The notes beneath the pieces were generated by a model. It had not been told where the DNA came from, ran no database searches, and saw only the letters and a list, made by a program, of their open reading frames with translations. Of a stretch of 64,000 nt of DNA, positions 56,770 to 64,000 are shown in pieces. The DNA is from Tepidamorphaceae bacterium. GTDB lineage: Bacteria; Pseudomonadota; Alphaproteobacteria; Rhizobiales; JAKSCL01. A program made the translations under genes and the position numbers. Positions within the stretch are counted from its first letter, which is position 1. Each line of letters opens with the position of its first letter. Location: contig JANQPO010000014.1 of NCBI GenBank assembly GCA_028289445.1, positions 124,001-188,000 on the forward strand. The letters run 5' to 3'.

Positions 56770-58074
56770 ATGAACATGGAACTGCGCCGCGTCTACACCG
56801 AGGCGGAACAGGCTTTGATCGACGGATTTGCTCCTGAAGCCGGTGCGCACCGCGCTGACTGGGCGGAGACGGCTCGCTCGGCCGCGATGGATGCATTTCG
56901 CGAGTCCGGTCTGCCGCACCGACGGGTAGAGGAATGGAAGTATACCGACCTTCGGAACGCGCTTCGCGAGGCTTTCCCGGTCGCGCGACCCAATGGCGCC
57001 GCCGAGGCACCGGTAAACCCGCTCGCCGATGCCGGTTTTCACACGCTGACCTTCGTCGATGGCACGTTCGTTAGCGATGTTCCGGCGATCGACGGGGTGT
57101 CCTTTCTTCCCTTGAACGACGCGCTCAACTCCGATGATCCGGCGGTCAAAGCCCTTTTGACCACGATGCCGGCGCGGGGCTCCAATCCGGTCTTCGACCT
57201 TAACACGGCGACGATGAATTTCGGCGGTGTCTTTGTCGTCGAACCGGGCACGGAGATCACAACGCCGATCCACATCCGCTCCGTTGTGGCCCGCACCGAG
57301 CCTGGCAGCTATGTCTCCCGCTTTGGCGTGATCGTTGGCGCCGGTGCCTCCGCGACCTTGTTGGAGAGCTTCGAGGGTGAGGTGCCCGACTTCCAGCGCA
57401 ACGCGGCGATCCAGGTCGTTGTCGGTGCCGGTGCGACGTTCAAGCATCTGCGGGTCGAGACCGAAAGCGATAGCGCCATTCACCTTTCCAACATCGTTGT
57501 GGAGATCGGCGCAGAGGCGAACTATTCGAAGTTCGGCTTGGCGACCGGCGCGGCTCTCATGCGCAACGACCTGTCGATCAGGTTCAATGGCGAGCACTCC
57601 AACGCCAATATCGATAGCGTCTTCCTGAAGACCGGCAAACAGCATCACGACACCACGATGTATGTCGATCATGCCGTTCCCAACTGCACCAGCCGTGAAC
57701 TGTTCAAGAGCGTTCTGGGCGGGTCGGCACGCGGTGTTTTCCAGGGCAAGATTCTGGTGCGTCCGGACGCGCAAAAGACCGATGGTGCGATGAGCGCCAA
57801 CGCGATCATCCTGTCCGATCAGGCTGAGATGGATGCCAAGCCCGAGCTTGAGATCTACGCGGACGACGTGGTCTGCGGCCACGGCGCGACATCCGGGCAG
57901 CTCGATGACGAGTTGCTCTTCTTCCTGCGCGCAAGGGGTATCCCGGAGCGCGAAGCCAAGGCGCTGCTCATTCTCGCGTTTATCGGTGAGGCGCTGGAAG
58001 ACGTCGAAGATGAGATCGTCCACGACCATCTCATGGACCTCACGCGCGATTGGATAGCGGAGGCCGACATTTGA
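56770..58074 (+). CDS. sufD: Fe-S cluster assembly protein SufD
   Basis: A 434-residue SufD, partner of SufB. It has the N-terminal helical domain with RRVEEWKYTDLR (about 52-63), the central beta-helix and the C-terminal CGHGATSGQLDDELLFFLRARGI and REAKALLILAFIGE characteristic of SufBD proteins. GGAGGAC lies before the ATG at 56770; a GTG overlapping the sufC stop at 56755 is less likely. The TGA overlaps the TTG start of sufS. Confidence 0.96.
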   Translation: MNMELRRVYTEAEQALIDGFAPEAGAHRADWAETARSAAMDAFRESGLPHRRVEEWKYTDLRNALREAFPVARPNGAAEAPVNPLADAGFHTLTFVDGTFVSDVPAIDGVSFLPLNDALNSDDPAVKALLTTMPARGSNPVFDLNTATMNFGGVFVVEPGTEITTPIHIRSVVARTEPGSYVSRFGVIVGAGASATLLESFEGEVPDFQRNAAIQVVVGAGATFKHLRVETESDSAIHLSNIVVEIGAEANYSKFGLATGAALMRNDLSIRFNGEHSNANIDSVFLKTGKQHHDTTMYVDHAVPNCTSRELFKSVLGGSARGVFQGKILVRPDAQKTDGAMSANAIILSDQAEMDAKPELEIYADDVVCGHGATSGQLDDELLFFLRARGIPEREAKALLILAFIGEALEDVEDEIVHDHLMDLTRDWIAEADI

Positions 58075-59321
58075 CCGTCCACGCGACAATATCCGCCGCT
58101 GGTGACTACGACGTCGAGGCGATCCGGGCTGATTTCCCGATCCTCGGTCGCGAGATCTACGGCAAACCGCTGGTCTATCTGGACAACGGTGCCTCCGCGC
58201 AAAAGCCACGCGCCGTGCTCGATGCCATCGCGAACGCCTATGGCAATGAATACGCCAACGTGCATCGCGGGCTGCACTATCTCTCCAACACGGCGACGGA
58301 CAATTTCGAGAAGGCGCGCGAGACGGTCCGGCGCTTCATCAACGCCAAGGACTCCGCCGAAATCATCTTCACGCGCAATTCGACGGAGGGGATGAACCTT
58401 GTCGCGCAGTCCTTCGGCGGGACGCGGATCGGCGAGGGCGACGAGATCGTGCTCTCCATCATGGAGCACCACTCCAATATCGTGCCGTGGCATTTCCATC
58501 GCGAGCGCGCAGGCGCCAAGCTTGTTTGGGTCGATGTCGAGGATGACGGCGCGTTCACGCTCGAAGCGTTCAAGGCGGCGCTTACGGAGCGCACCAAGAT
58601 GGTTGCGATCACCCACATGTCGAACGCGCTCGGTACGATCGTGCCGATCAAGGAGGTGTGCCGGATCGCGCACGAGCGCGGCATTCCGGTGCTGGTCGAC
58701 GGCAGCCAGGCGGCCGTGCACATGTCCGTGGATGTCCAGGACCTTGATTGCGACTTCTATGTCTTCACCGGCCACAAGCTCTACGGACCGTCGGGCATTG
58801 GCGTGCTCTACGGCAAAAAGGACCTATTGAACGCCATGCCGCCCTTCAATGGCGGCGGCGAAATGATCAAGGATGTCTTCAAGGATACGGTCACCTACGC
58901 CGAGACACCGCATCGCTTCGAGGCCGGCACGCCGCCGATCGTACAGGCGATTGGGCTGGCAGCCGCTATCGACTATGTCGAGACGATTGGGCGCGATCGT
59001 ATCGCTGCCTATGAAGCGGACCTGACAGCTTACGCCCATCGCCGTCTCGGCGAGGTCAATTCGCTGCGGATCTTCGGCACGACGCCGGAGAAGGGCGCGA
59101 TTATCTCGTTTGAGATGGAGGGCGCTCACGCGCACGATGTTTCGACCATCATCGATCGATCGGGTGTCGCGGTCAGGGCCGGCACGCACTGTGCTCAACC
59201 GCTGCTTGAACGGTTCGGCGTGACGTCTACCTGCCGCGCATCCATGGGCCTCTACAATTCGCGCGAAGACGTTGACCGGTTGGTCGAAGCGCTCCAAAAG
59301 GCGCAAACATTTTTCATGTGA
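58071..59321 (+). CDS. sufS: Cysteine desulfurase SufS
   Basis: A 416-residue group II cysteine desulfurase that hands sulfur to SufBCD, usually with SufE or SufU help. The PLP lysine is in FTGHKLYGPSGIG and the catalytic cysteine is C374 in RAGTHCAQPLLERFG, with the short group II loop. The start is a TTG overlapping the sufD stop as TTGA, which implies translational coupling. No sufE or sufU gene is in the operon. With the IscS-like gene at the front this operon has two desulfurases. Confidence 0.96.
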   Translation: MTVHATISAAGDYDVEAIRADFPILGREIYGKPLVYLDNGASAQKPRAVLDAIANAYGNEYANVHRGLHYLSNTATDNFEKARETVRRFINAKDSAEIIFTRNSTEGMNLVAQSFGGTRIGEGDEIVLSIMEHHSNIVPWHFHRERAGAKLVWVDVEDDGAFTLEAFKAALTERTKMVAITHMSNALGTIVPIKEVCRIAHERGIPVLVDGSQAAVHMSVDVQDLDCDFYVFTGHKLYGPSGIGVLYGKKDLLNAMPPFNGGGEMIKDVFKDTVTYAETPHRFEAGTPPIVQAIGLAAAIDYVETIGRDRIAAYEADLTAYAHRRLGEVNSLRIFGTTPEKGAIISFEMEGAHAHDVSTIIDRSGVAVRAGTHCAQPLLERFGVTSTCRASMGLYNSREDVDRLVEALQKAQTFFM

Positions 59322-59333
59322 TGGAGTTTGGCG

Positions 59334-59720
59334 ATGACCGAGGATACATCTTCGACTGTTCTAGAAGCCACGGCTGACGCTGGCAGAAGCGGGTCGGCTC
59401 TGTCGTCCGACGAACTCGATCGTCTGACCGATGGAATCATCGAAGCGGTCAAGACCGTCTACGATCCCGAAATCCCCGTCGACATCTATGAGCTTGGGCT
59501 GATCTACAAAGTCGACATCGACGACGACCGCAACATCGAGGTCGACATGACCCTGACGGCGCCGGCCTGTCCCGTTGCCGGCGAGATGCCAATCTGGGTC
59601 GAAAACGCCATCGCGTCCGTCGATGGTGTCGGCCAGGTCAAAGTCAACCTGGTGTTCGATCCGCCCTGGGATCCAAGCCGCATGTCGGAAGAGGCACAGG
59701 TCGCCCTCAATCTTTATTGA
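59334..59720 (+). CDS. sufT: SufT family Fe-S assembly protein (DUF59/MIP18)
   Basis: A 128-residue DUF59/MIP18-like protein. The first 40 residues are a variable polar extension; the domain shows VYDPEIPVDIYELGLIYKV (about 42-60), the conserved cysteine in MTLTAPACPVAGEMP and VNLVFDPPWDPSRMSEEA. SufT helps in Fe-S cluster maturation or transfer, particularly at high demand, as known from other bacteria. GGAG at 59323-59326 precedes the ATG at 59334. Confidence 0.93.
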   Translation: MTEDTSSTVLEATADAGRSGSALSSDELDRLTDGIIEAVKTVYDPEIPVDIYELGLIYKVDIDDDRNIEVDMTLTAPACPVAGEMPIWVENAIASVDGVGQVKVNLVFDPPWDPSRMSEEAQVALNLY

Positions 59721-59734
59721 CCGTTTAACGTCGT

Positions 59735-59763
59735 TTGGCATAGTGCTCCGACGCCCCTATATT
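59735..59763 (+). promoter_or_regulatory. Internal promoter before sufA
   Basis: TTGGCA (59735-59740) and TATATT (59758-59763) stand 17 bp apart in the 81-bp gap between sufT and sufA. The start would be near 59770, about 30 nt before the GTG of sufA. It would allow the carrier protein to be made apart from the rest of the operon. Confidence 0.6.
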
Positions 59764-59801
59764 AGCGGCAGTGAACAGGTGCCAAGGAGGCAGATCGCGT
59801 C

Positions 59802-60188
59802 GTGAACGCCGTCCCCAAGTTCAACGTCCTGACCCTGACCGATCGCGCGGCGGACCGCGTGCGCGAACTCATGGCGAAATCCGACAAGCCGATCATCGGT
59901 CTGCGGGTCGGAGTGAAGAACGGCGGCTGCGCTGGAATGTCCTACACAATGGACTATGCCGAAACGGCCGATCCGCTCGACGAGGTTGTCGAGGACAAGG
60001 GCGTTAAGGTGATGATCGACGCGAAGGCCGTGCTGTTTCTTCTCGGCACCGAGATGGACTATGAAGTGTCGACGCTCTCATCGGGATTTGTCTTCAACAA
60101 TCCGAACCAGACGTCGGCTTGCGGATGTGGCGAATCGATTGCCATCACGCCGGCCAGCGCTGAAGCGTTGCCGCCGCGGGCAAGCTGA
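59802..60188 (+). CDS. sufA: A-type Fe-S carrier protein SufA
   Basis: A 128-residue A-type carrier that receives clusters from SufBCD and delivers them to targets. The three conserved cysteines are present: C43 (NGGCAGMSY), C107 and C109 (ACGCGES). The start is GTG 59802, preceded by AAGGAGGCAGATCGC with a strong Shine-Dalgarno. The C-terminus extends beyond the CxC motif by about 19 residues. It closes the suf operon. Confidence 0.96.
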   Translation: MNAVPKFNVLTLTDRAADRVRELMAKSDKPIIGLRVGVKNGGCAGMSYTMDYAETADPLDEVVEDKGVKVMIDAKAVLFLLGTEMDYEVSTLSSGFVFNNPNQTSACGCGESIAITPASAEALPPRAS

Positions 60189-60274
60189 ACAGACACTTAG
60201 CCCAGACAGCTAAACGATTTCACGTACCGTTGAGGTGCAAGCGTTGAGGCGATCGGCGGCGCTGCGCGCCTTGC

Positions 60275-61330
60275 CTAGGCGACGTCGGACAGCTTATCGA
60301 TGCCGGGGTCGTTTTGGGTCTTAACGCAGTCGCGTCCGGCGCCCTTGGCCGCATACAAGCAGATATCGGCGCGGTGGATCATCGAATCGACCGTGTCGCC
60401 TGGAATGTTCGCGACGACGCCGATCGACATCGTGACCCGGCCAAGGTTTTCACCGGTTGAGCGCTTGACGAGTTCCTTGTTGCGCACGGCATTGCGCAGA
60501 TGCTCGGCCACGCTTTGGGCTTGTTCGAGGCCAGTCTGCGGCAGCACCACCGCGAATTCCTCGCCGCCATAGCGCGCCGCCAGATCGGCACCCTTGATGT
60601 TGCTTTTCAAAACCTGACCGACAAGACGCAGCACCTGGTCACCGGTTTGATGACCATGGGTATCGTTGAAGGCTTTGAAGCGGTCGATATCGCCAAGCAG
60701 CAAGGAGACCGAGCCACCCTCGCGTTCGGCGGACGTAAGGGCCGCAGCAAAGGCTTGGTCGAAACATTTGCGGTTGGCAATGCCCGTCAATTCGTCCGTA
60801 AGCGATTGGAACCGAATGGCTTCAATGTTCTCTTGGAGCTCTTCGATTTGAGCCTTCGATTCCCCAAGCTTCATCTTGAGATCGGAATTCGATTCCTGCA
60901 TCTCTTGGGTCGCATTGATCAGAGATTTGACAATTGCCGTCAGATTGACATCGCCGCTCTCAGACTTCAGTTCCTCTGCCGCGGTGGCAAGTGCGTCGCT
61001 GTAGTCGCCGGCGGAGTCCAATGCGCCGTCGAGGAGGGCGGAAATCTCATTGATTTCACCACCAACTGCGGAACCGACTTCCTCGACCCGGTTGGTTAGG
61101 CGTGTCGGTGACAGAAATTCGTCATGAATGCGCTGAACTTCACCGGGCGTGACCGTTCCATACTCGCGTAAGAGATCATTAATCACCTTGTTAAGTGCAC
61201 GGTTGAAGCCGCAAGAGTATGTGTACCAAAGCTCGTAATTTGCTGGGTAAGCTGGAGTCCGATTGGCCTTAAACTGCGCGATCGCCGCTTCAGCATGAAC
61301 AATGGTACGGTCAAAATCGCTATGGCTCAC
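60275..61330 (-). CDS. Diguanylate cyclase (GGEEF)
   Basis: A 351-residue cytoplasmic protein. The N-terminal half is helical, without a hydrophobic segment, and contains a coiled coil (about 145-175) before a GGDEF domain with the active motif RYGGEEFAVVLP. It should make c-di-GMP from two GTP. The inhibitory I-site RxxD upstream is KGAD, so product inhibition may be weak. The N-terminus resembles the DUF-like region of stand-alone alphaproteobacterial cyclases. GGAGG lies 8 nt before the GTG at 61330, which is preferred to an ATG at 61345. Confidence 0.92.
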   Translation of the reverse strand: MSHSDFDRTIVHAEAAIAQFKANRTPAYPANYELWYTYSCGFNRALNKVINDLLREYGTVTPGEVQRIHDEFLSPTRLTNRVEEVGSAVGGEINEISALLDGALDSAGDYSDALATAAEELKSESGDVNLTAIVKSLINATQEMQESNSDLKMKLGESKAQIEELQENIEAIRFQSLTDELTGIANRKCFDQAFAAALTSAEREGGSVSLLLGDIDRFKAFNDTHGHQTGDQVLRLVGQVLKSNIKGADLAARYGGEEFAVVLPQTGLEQAQSVAEHLRNAVRNKELVKRSTGENLGRVTMSIGVVANIPGDTVDSMIHRADICLYAAKGAGRDCVKTQNDPGIDKLSDVA

Positions 61331-61426
61331 AAGGCAGTCCTCCATCTCCGCCGGAGATCGACGTCTAAAGCTGGCGGAAAATAAGGATATCCGGCTTAAA
61401 GTCAGGTTAATTGACGGTGCGGAATG

Positions 61427-62830
61427 TCAGCCAGTGGAGGGTGTAGTTTCTGCACGCTCTTCGGTTTTGACAGGCCGTAGCAGGAAGGCTGGAACAAATT
61501 CGCTTGAGCCGAAGGGCACCGATTTGCCCTGGCGGCGGGTCCGATTGCCGGTTTTGTCGTCAGCGGTTTGATCTTTGTCTTTTGCTGGCGACGTCGCCGA
61601 CTTTTTCCCATCAGGCTCGGCAGTTGTCCGATTGTCACCGTCCTTGGCTGGGCGACGCCGGCGCCGACGGCGGTTGCCGCCATCGGATTCCGTGCTGTCG
61701 GTGACGGCATCGCCGGCCCACGGAATATCCTTTTCAATCAGACTCATAATCGCTTGGATGTATTTGATGTCTGAGCGCGGGACGAGGGTGATGGACGTAC
61801 CGCTGCGCCCAGCGCGGCCGGTTCGACCGATGCGATGGACGTAGTCTTCTGGGTGCGTTGGAACGTCGAAATTGATGACATGGCTGACGGCCGGGATATC
61901 GAGCCCGCGCGCGGCGACGTCGCTGGCAACAAGGATGCGCAGTCGTCCGGCACGAAAACTATCGAGCGTGGCGGTTCGGGCGTGTTGGTCCATATCGCCG
62001 TGCAACTCGCCAGCGTCGAAGCCGTGCCGCTTCAACGAGCGCTGCACGATTCCCACGTCGCGCTTGCGGTTGCAGAAGATGATGGCATTGGTGAGCGATT
62101 CGCCAGCTTCGCGAATCTGGTCGCGCAGCGCGGCACGCTTTGCCTTCGGCTCGGCGTCGCACTTGACCAGCCATTGTTCCACGGTCTCGGCCGTCGTCGC
62201 TTGCCGCGCGACCTCAACGCGAACCGGATCGGCAAGGAAGGCGTCGGCGAGCCGCGTAATCTCGGGCGGCATGGTCGCGGAGAAAAACAGCGTTTGCCGC
62301 TTCGTTGGAAGGAGTTTCGCAATCCGCTCAATGTCCGGAATGAAACCCATGTCGAGCATGCGATCGGCCTCGTCGATCACGAAGATCTCGACACCGGTCA
62401 GGAGCAGTTTGCCGCGCTCGAAGTGGTCAAGCAGGCGACCCGGCGTGGCAATCAGCACATCGGCACCACGGGTCAGCTTGCGATCCTGGTCTTCGAATGA
62501 AACGCCACCGATCAAAAGGGCGACGGTGAGCTTATGGTTTGCGCCATAGCGCTCAAAGCTCTCGTAGACCTGCGCCGCCAGCTCGCGGGTCGGCTCCATA
62601 ATGAGCGTGCGCGGCATGCGCGCGCGGGCGCGACCGCGTTCCAGCCGCGTCAACATCGGCAGCGTGAACGATGCGGTCTTGCCGGTTCCGGTCTGCGCGA
62701 TGCCTAAAACGTCACGCCCGGCGATCACTTCCGGTATGGACTGCAGCTGTATGGGAGTCGGAGTCGTATACCCGGATGCCTTGATGGCATCGAGCACTTT
62801 TTGGCTCAGCCCCAGAGTGTCAAAAGTCAT
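61427..62830 (-). CDS. DEAD-box RNA helicase, RhlE-like
   Basis: A 467-residue ATP-dependent RNA helicase. Motifs in order: Q motif (PTPIQLQSIP), Walker A AQTGTGKT, PTRELA, TPGRL, VIDEADRMLDMGF, FSATMP, the C-terminal domain with IIFCNRKRD, ASDVAARGLDIP and HRIGRTGRAGRSG. The basic C-terminal tail (GGNRRRRRRRPAKDGDN) gives RNA affinity. Such helicases act in ribosome assembly and cold adaptation and join the RNA degradosome. It is transcribed in the same direction as the diguanylate cyclase and parE. Confidence 0.95.
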   Translation of the reverse strand: MTFDTLGLSQKVLDAIKASGYTTPTPIQLQSIPEVIAGRDVLGIAQTGTGKTASFTLPMLTRLERGRARARMPRTLIMEPTRELAAQVYESFERYGANHKLTVALLIGGVSFEDQDRKLTRGADVLIATPGRLLDHFERGKLLLTGVEIFVIDEADRMLDMGFIPDIERIAKLLPTKRQTLFFSATMPPEITRLADAFLADPVRVEVARQATTAETVEQWLVKCDAEPKAKRAALRDQIREAGESLTNAIIFCNRKRDVGIVQRSLKRHGFDAGELHGDMDQHARTATLDSFRAGRLRILVASDVAARGLDIPAVSHVINFDVPTHPEDYVHRIGRTGRAGRSGTSITLVPRSDIKYIQAIMSLIEKDIPWAGDAVTDSTESDGGNRRRRRRRPAKDGDNRTTAEPDGKKSATSPAKDKDQTADDKTGNRTRRQGKSVPFGSSEFVPAFLLRPVKTEERAETTPSTG

Positions 62831-63044
62831 ATGAAGGTGTGTCGTCTCGACAAATCGGCGCGTCCGTTCTTGCTCCTGGCCCGGTCAACGCGCGTGGTCC
62901 GCATCTTTTGCGATGGCCGGGACCATACGCCGTGCTCGACCGAAGTCAACACGCTCCGGTCGAAAAGCCTTAAGATTACGGCAATTTGTCCCAATCAAGC
63001 GCGGCTTCTGCCACTTAGGTTGGACCTAGAGCGATTGAGCGCCG
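62831..63044. promoter_or_regulatory. Gap between parE end and the helicase start
   Basis: 214 bp with no gene. It should contain the minus-strand helicase promoter and the end of the parE transcript. I see no hairpin-T terminator and no clear promoter boxes. Confidence 0.35.
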
Positions 63045-64000
63045 TTACAAGTCCAGATCGGTGGCGAACTCGGCCCGTTCCTGTATGAAGGCGAACCGCG
63101 CCTCGGCCTTGTTGCCCATCAACTGGGTCACGCGCGTCTCGGTTTCCTTCGGCTTCCGGTCGGAAACTGTCACCCGCAGCAGTGTCCGCTTCTTCGGATG
63201 CATGGTCGTTTCCTTCAACTGAGCCGGAAGCATTTCGCCGAGGCCCTTGAAGCGACCGATGTCGACCTTGGCGCGGCCGGAGAACTCATTGGCCAGCAAT
63301 TCGTCCTTGTGGGCATCGTCGCGCGCGTAAAGCGTCTTGCCGCCTTGCGTGAGCCGGTAGAGCGGCGGGACAGCAAGGAAAAGATGTCCGTTGTCGATGA
63401 GTTGCGGCATTTCGCGGTAAAAGAAGGTGATCAGCAGCGAGGCGATATGCGCGCCGTCGACATCGGCGTCGGTCATGATGATGACCCGGTCATAGCGCAA
63501 ATCTTCGTCGCGGTACCGGTCGCCGGTTCCGCAGCCGAGCGCCTGGATCAGGTCGGCGAGTTGTTGGTTCTGGGCCAGCTTCTCGCGGCCCGCATTGGCG
63601 ACGTTCAAGATCTTGCCGCGCAAAGGCAAAATGGCCTGGGTGGCGCGATCGCGTGCCTGTTTGGCCGATCCGCCGGCCGAATCGCCCTCAACGATAAAAA
63701 TCTCGGTGCCGGATGCGCCCGACTGGCTGCAATCGGCAAGCTTGCCTGGCAGGCGTAGTTTGCGGACGGCGGAGGCGCGCTTGACCTCGCGTTCCTGGCG
63801 TCTGCGGATTCGGTCCTCGGCCCGCTCGACCACCCAATCGAGAAGTTTGCCGGCTTGCGCCGGATTATCGGCCAGCCAGTGGTCGAAGGGGTCGCGGATG
63901 GCCTGTTCGACCAGCCGGGACGCTTCCACGGTGGCCAGTCGGTCCTTCGTCTGTCCCTGAAATTCCGGTTCACGCACGAAGACCGACAGCATGGCGCCCA
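63045..64000 (-). CDS. parE: DNA topoisomerase IV subunit B, C-terminal part (5' end outside window)
   Basis: About 318 residues of a type IIA topoisomerase B subunit; the frame is open to the window edge. It contains the Toprim motifs [25 protein letters not shown] and [13 protein letters not shown], and the ATPase-to-Toprim linker. NHL-like [21 protein letters not shown] and the end [25 protein letters not shown] match alphaproteobacterial ParE rather than GyrB. ParE with ParC unlinks daughter chromosomes. Confidence 0.94.
   Translation of the reverse strand, partial: GAMLSVFVREPEFQGQTKDRLATVEASRLVEQAIRDPFDHWLADNPAQAGKLLDWVVERAEDRIRRRQEREVKRASAVRKLRLPGKLADCSQSGASGTEIFIVEGDSAGGSAKQARDRATQAILPLRGKILNVANAGREKLAQNQQLADLIQALGCGTGDRYRDEDLRYDRVIIMTDADVDGAHIASLLITFFYREMPQLIDNGHLFLAVPPLYRLTQGGKTLYARDDAHKDELLANEFSGRAKVDIGRFKGLGEMLPAQLKETTMHPKKRTLLRVTVSDRKPKETETRVTQLMGNKAEARFAFIQERAEFATDLDL

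Noticed and set aside
56719..58209. 496-residue open frame on the minus strand
   Set aside because: Antisense to sufD, which has complete motifs and a ribosome-binding site. The opposite frame has no recognisable domain.
60189..60274. Possible small RNA or terminator between sufA and the cyclase
   Set aside because: No stable hairpin with a T-tract and no promoter boxes in the 86-bp gap.

Overview
The window reads as a 64 kb chromosomal segment of a GC-rich alphaproteobacterium. Gene families and gene order are alphaproteobacterial throughout: topA-rnr-DUF983-NUDIX, pyrB-pyrC-plsY-dprA, gyrA-coaD-cyclophilins-queA-tgt, rne-amidase-PBP1A-prfB-M23, and a sufBCDS-sufT-sufA operon. Several details point towards a Hyphomicrobiales (rhizobial) or Rhodospirillales-like lineage. 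These are an inactive-looking PyrC next to PyrB, a Tgt that has lost zinc ligands, an RNase E ending in a GWW motif, an Irr-type iron box before the suf genes and a two-hairpin intergenic repeat of rhizobial style. I cannot assign a genus from sequence alone. There is no rRNA, prophage, CRISPR array or intact insertion sequence.

Layout. 1-8.4 kb (minus strand): a partial MFS transporter, NUDIX hydrolase, DUF983 protein, RNase R, topoisomerase I, then DprA, with one small plus-strand gene in an AT-rich gap. 8.4-11.9 kb (minus): PlsY, a PyrC-like protein, PyrB, RuvX. 12-17.9 kb (plus): a metallo-hydrolase, then gatC-gatA-gatB with two GNAT acetyltransferases and a membrane protein interleaved. 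17.9-27.2 kb is a mixed block: a CDF transporter, MarC, an SDR lacking the catalytic tyrosine, a cyclic-nucleotide-binding membrane protein, gyrA, several small exported proteins and a degenerate methyltransferase. 27.2-31.4 kb (plus): coaD, a secreted protein, two cyclophilins, queA, tgt. 31.4-36.3 kb: a DUF4864 protein, tRNA-Lys, glpK, an MFS transporter, an aminotransferase. 36.3-46.7 kb: rne, amidase, PBP1A, prfB with its programmed frameshift, an M23 peptidase, a peroxiredoxin. 46.8-52.5 kb: a giant AsmA-like protein, tyrS, an alpha/beta hydrolase. 52.6-60.2 kb: the suf Fe-S cluster operon. 60.2-64 kb (minus): diguanylate cyclase, DEAD-box helicase, and the C-terminal part of parE.

Most of the window is housekeeping: DNA topology (topA, gyrA, parE), RNA turnover (rnr, rne, helicase), tRNA charging and modification (gatCAB, tyrS, queA, tgt), wall synthesis and remodelling, and Fe-S assembly. 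The features most worth a second look are the 17-bp Irr-like palindrome inside a candidate suf promoter, a cupin wedged between sufB and sufC, the chimeric cyclic-nucleotide-binding protein with a compositionally different C-terminal domain, the GNAT genes translationally coupled to gatA and gatB, leader hairpins before gatC, pyrB and gyrA, and the prfB recoding site. I found no clearly unprecedented multi-gene system. The nearest candidates are the cupin-containing suf operon and the orphan cyclic-nucleotide-binding protein.
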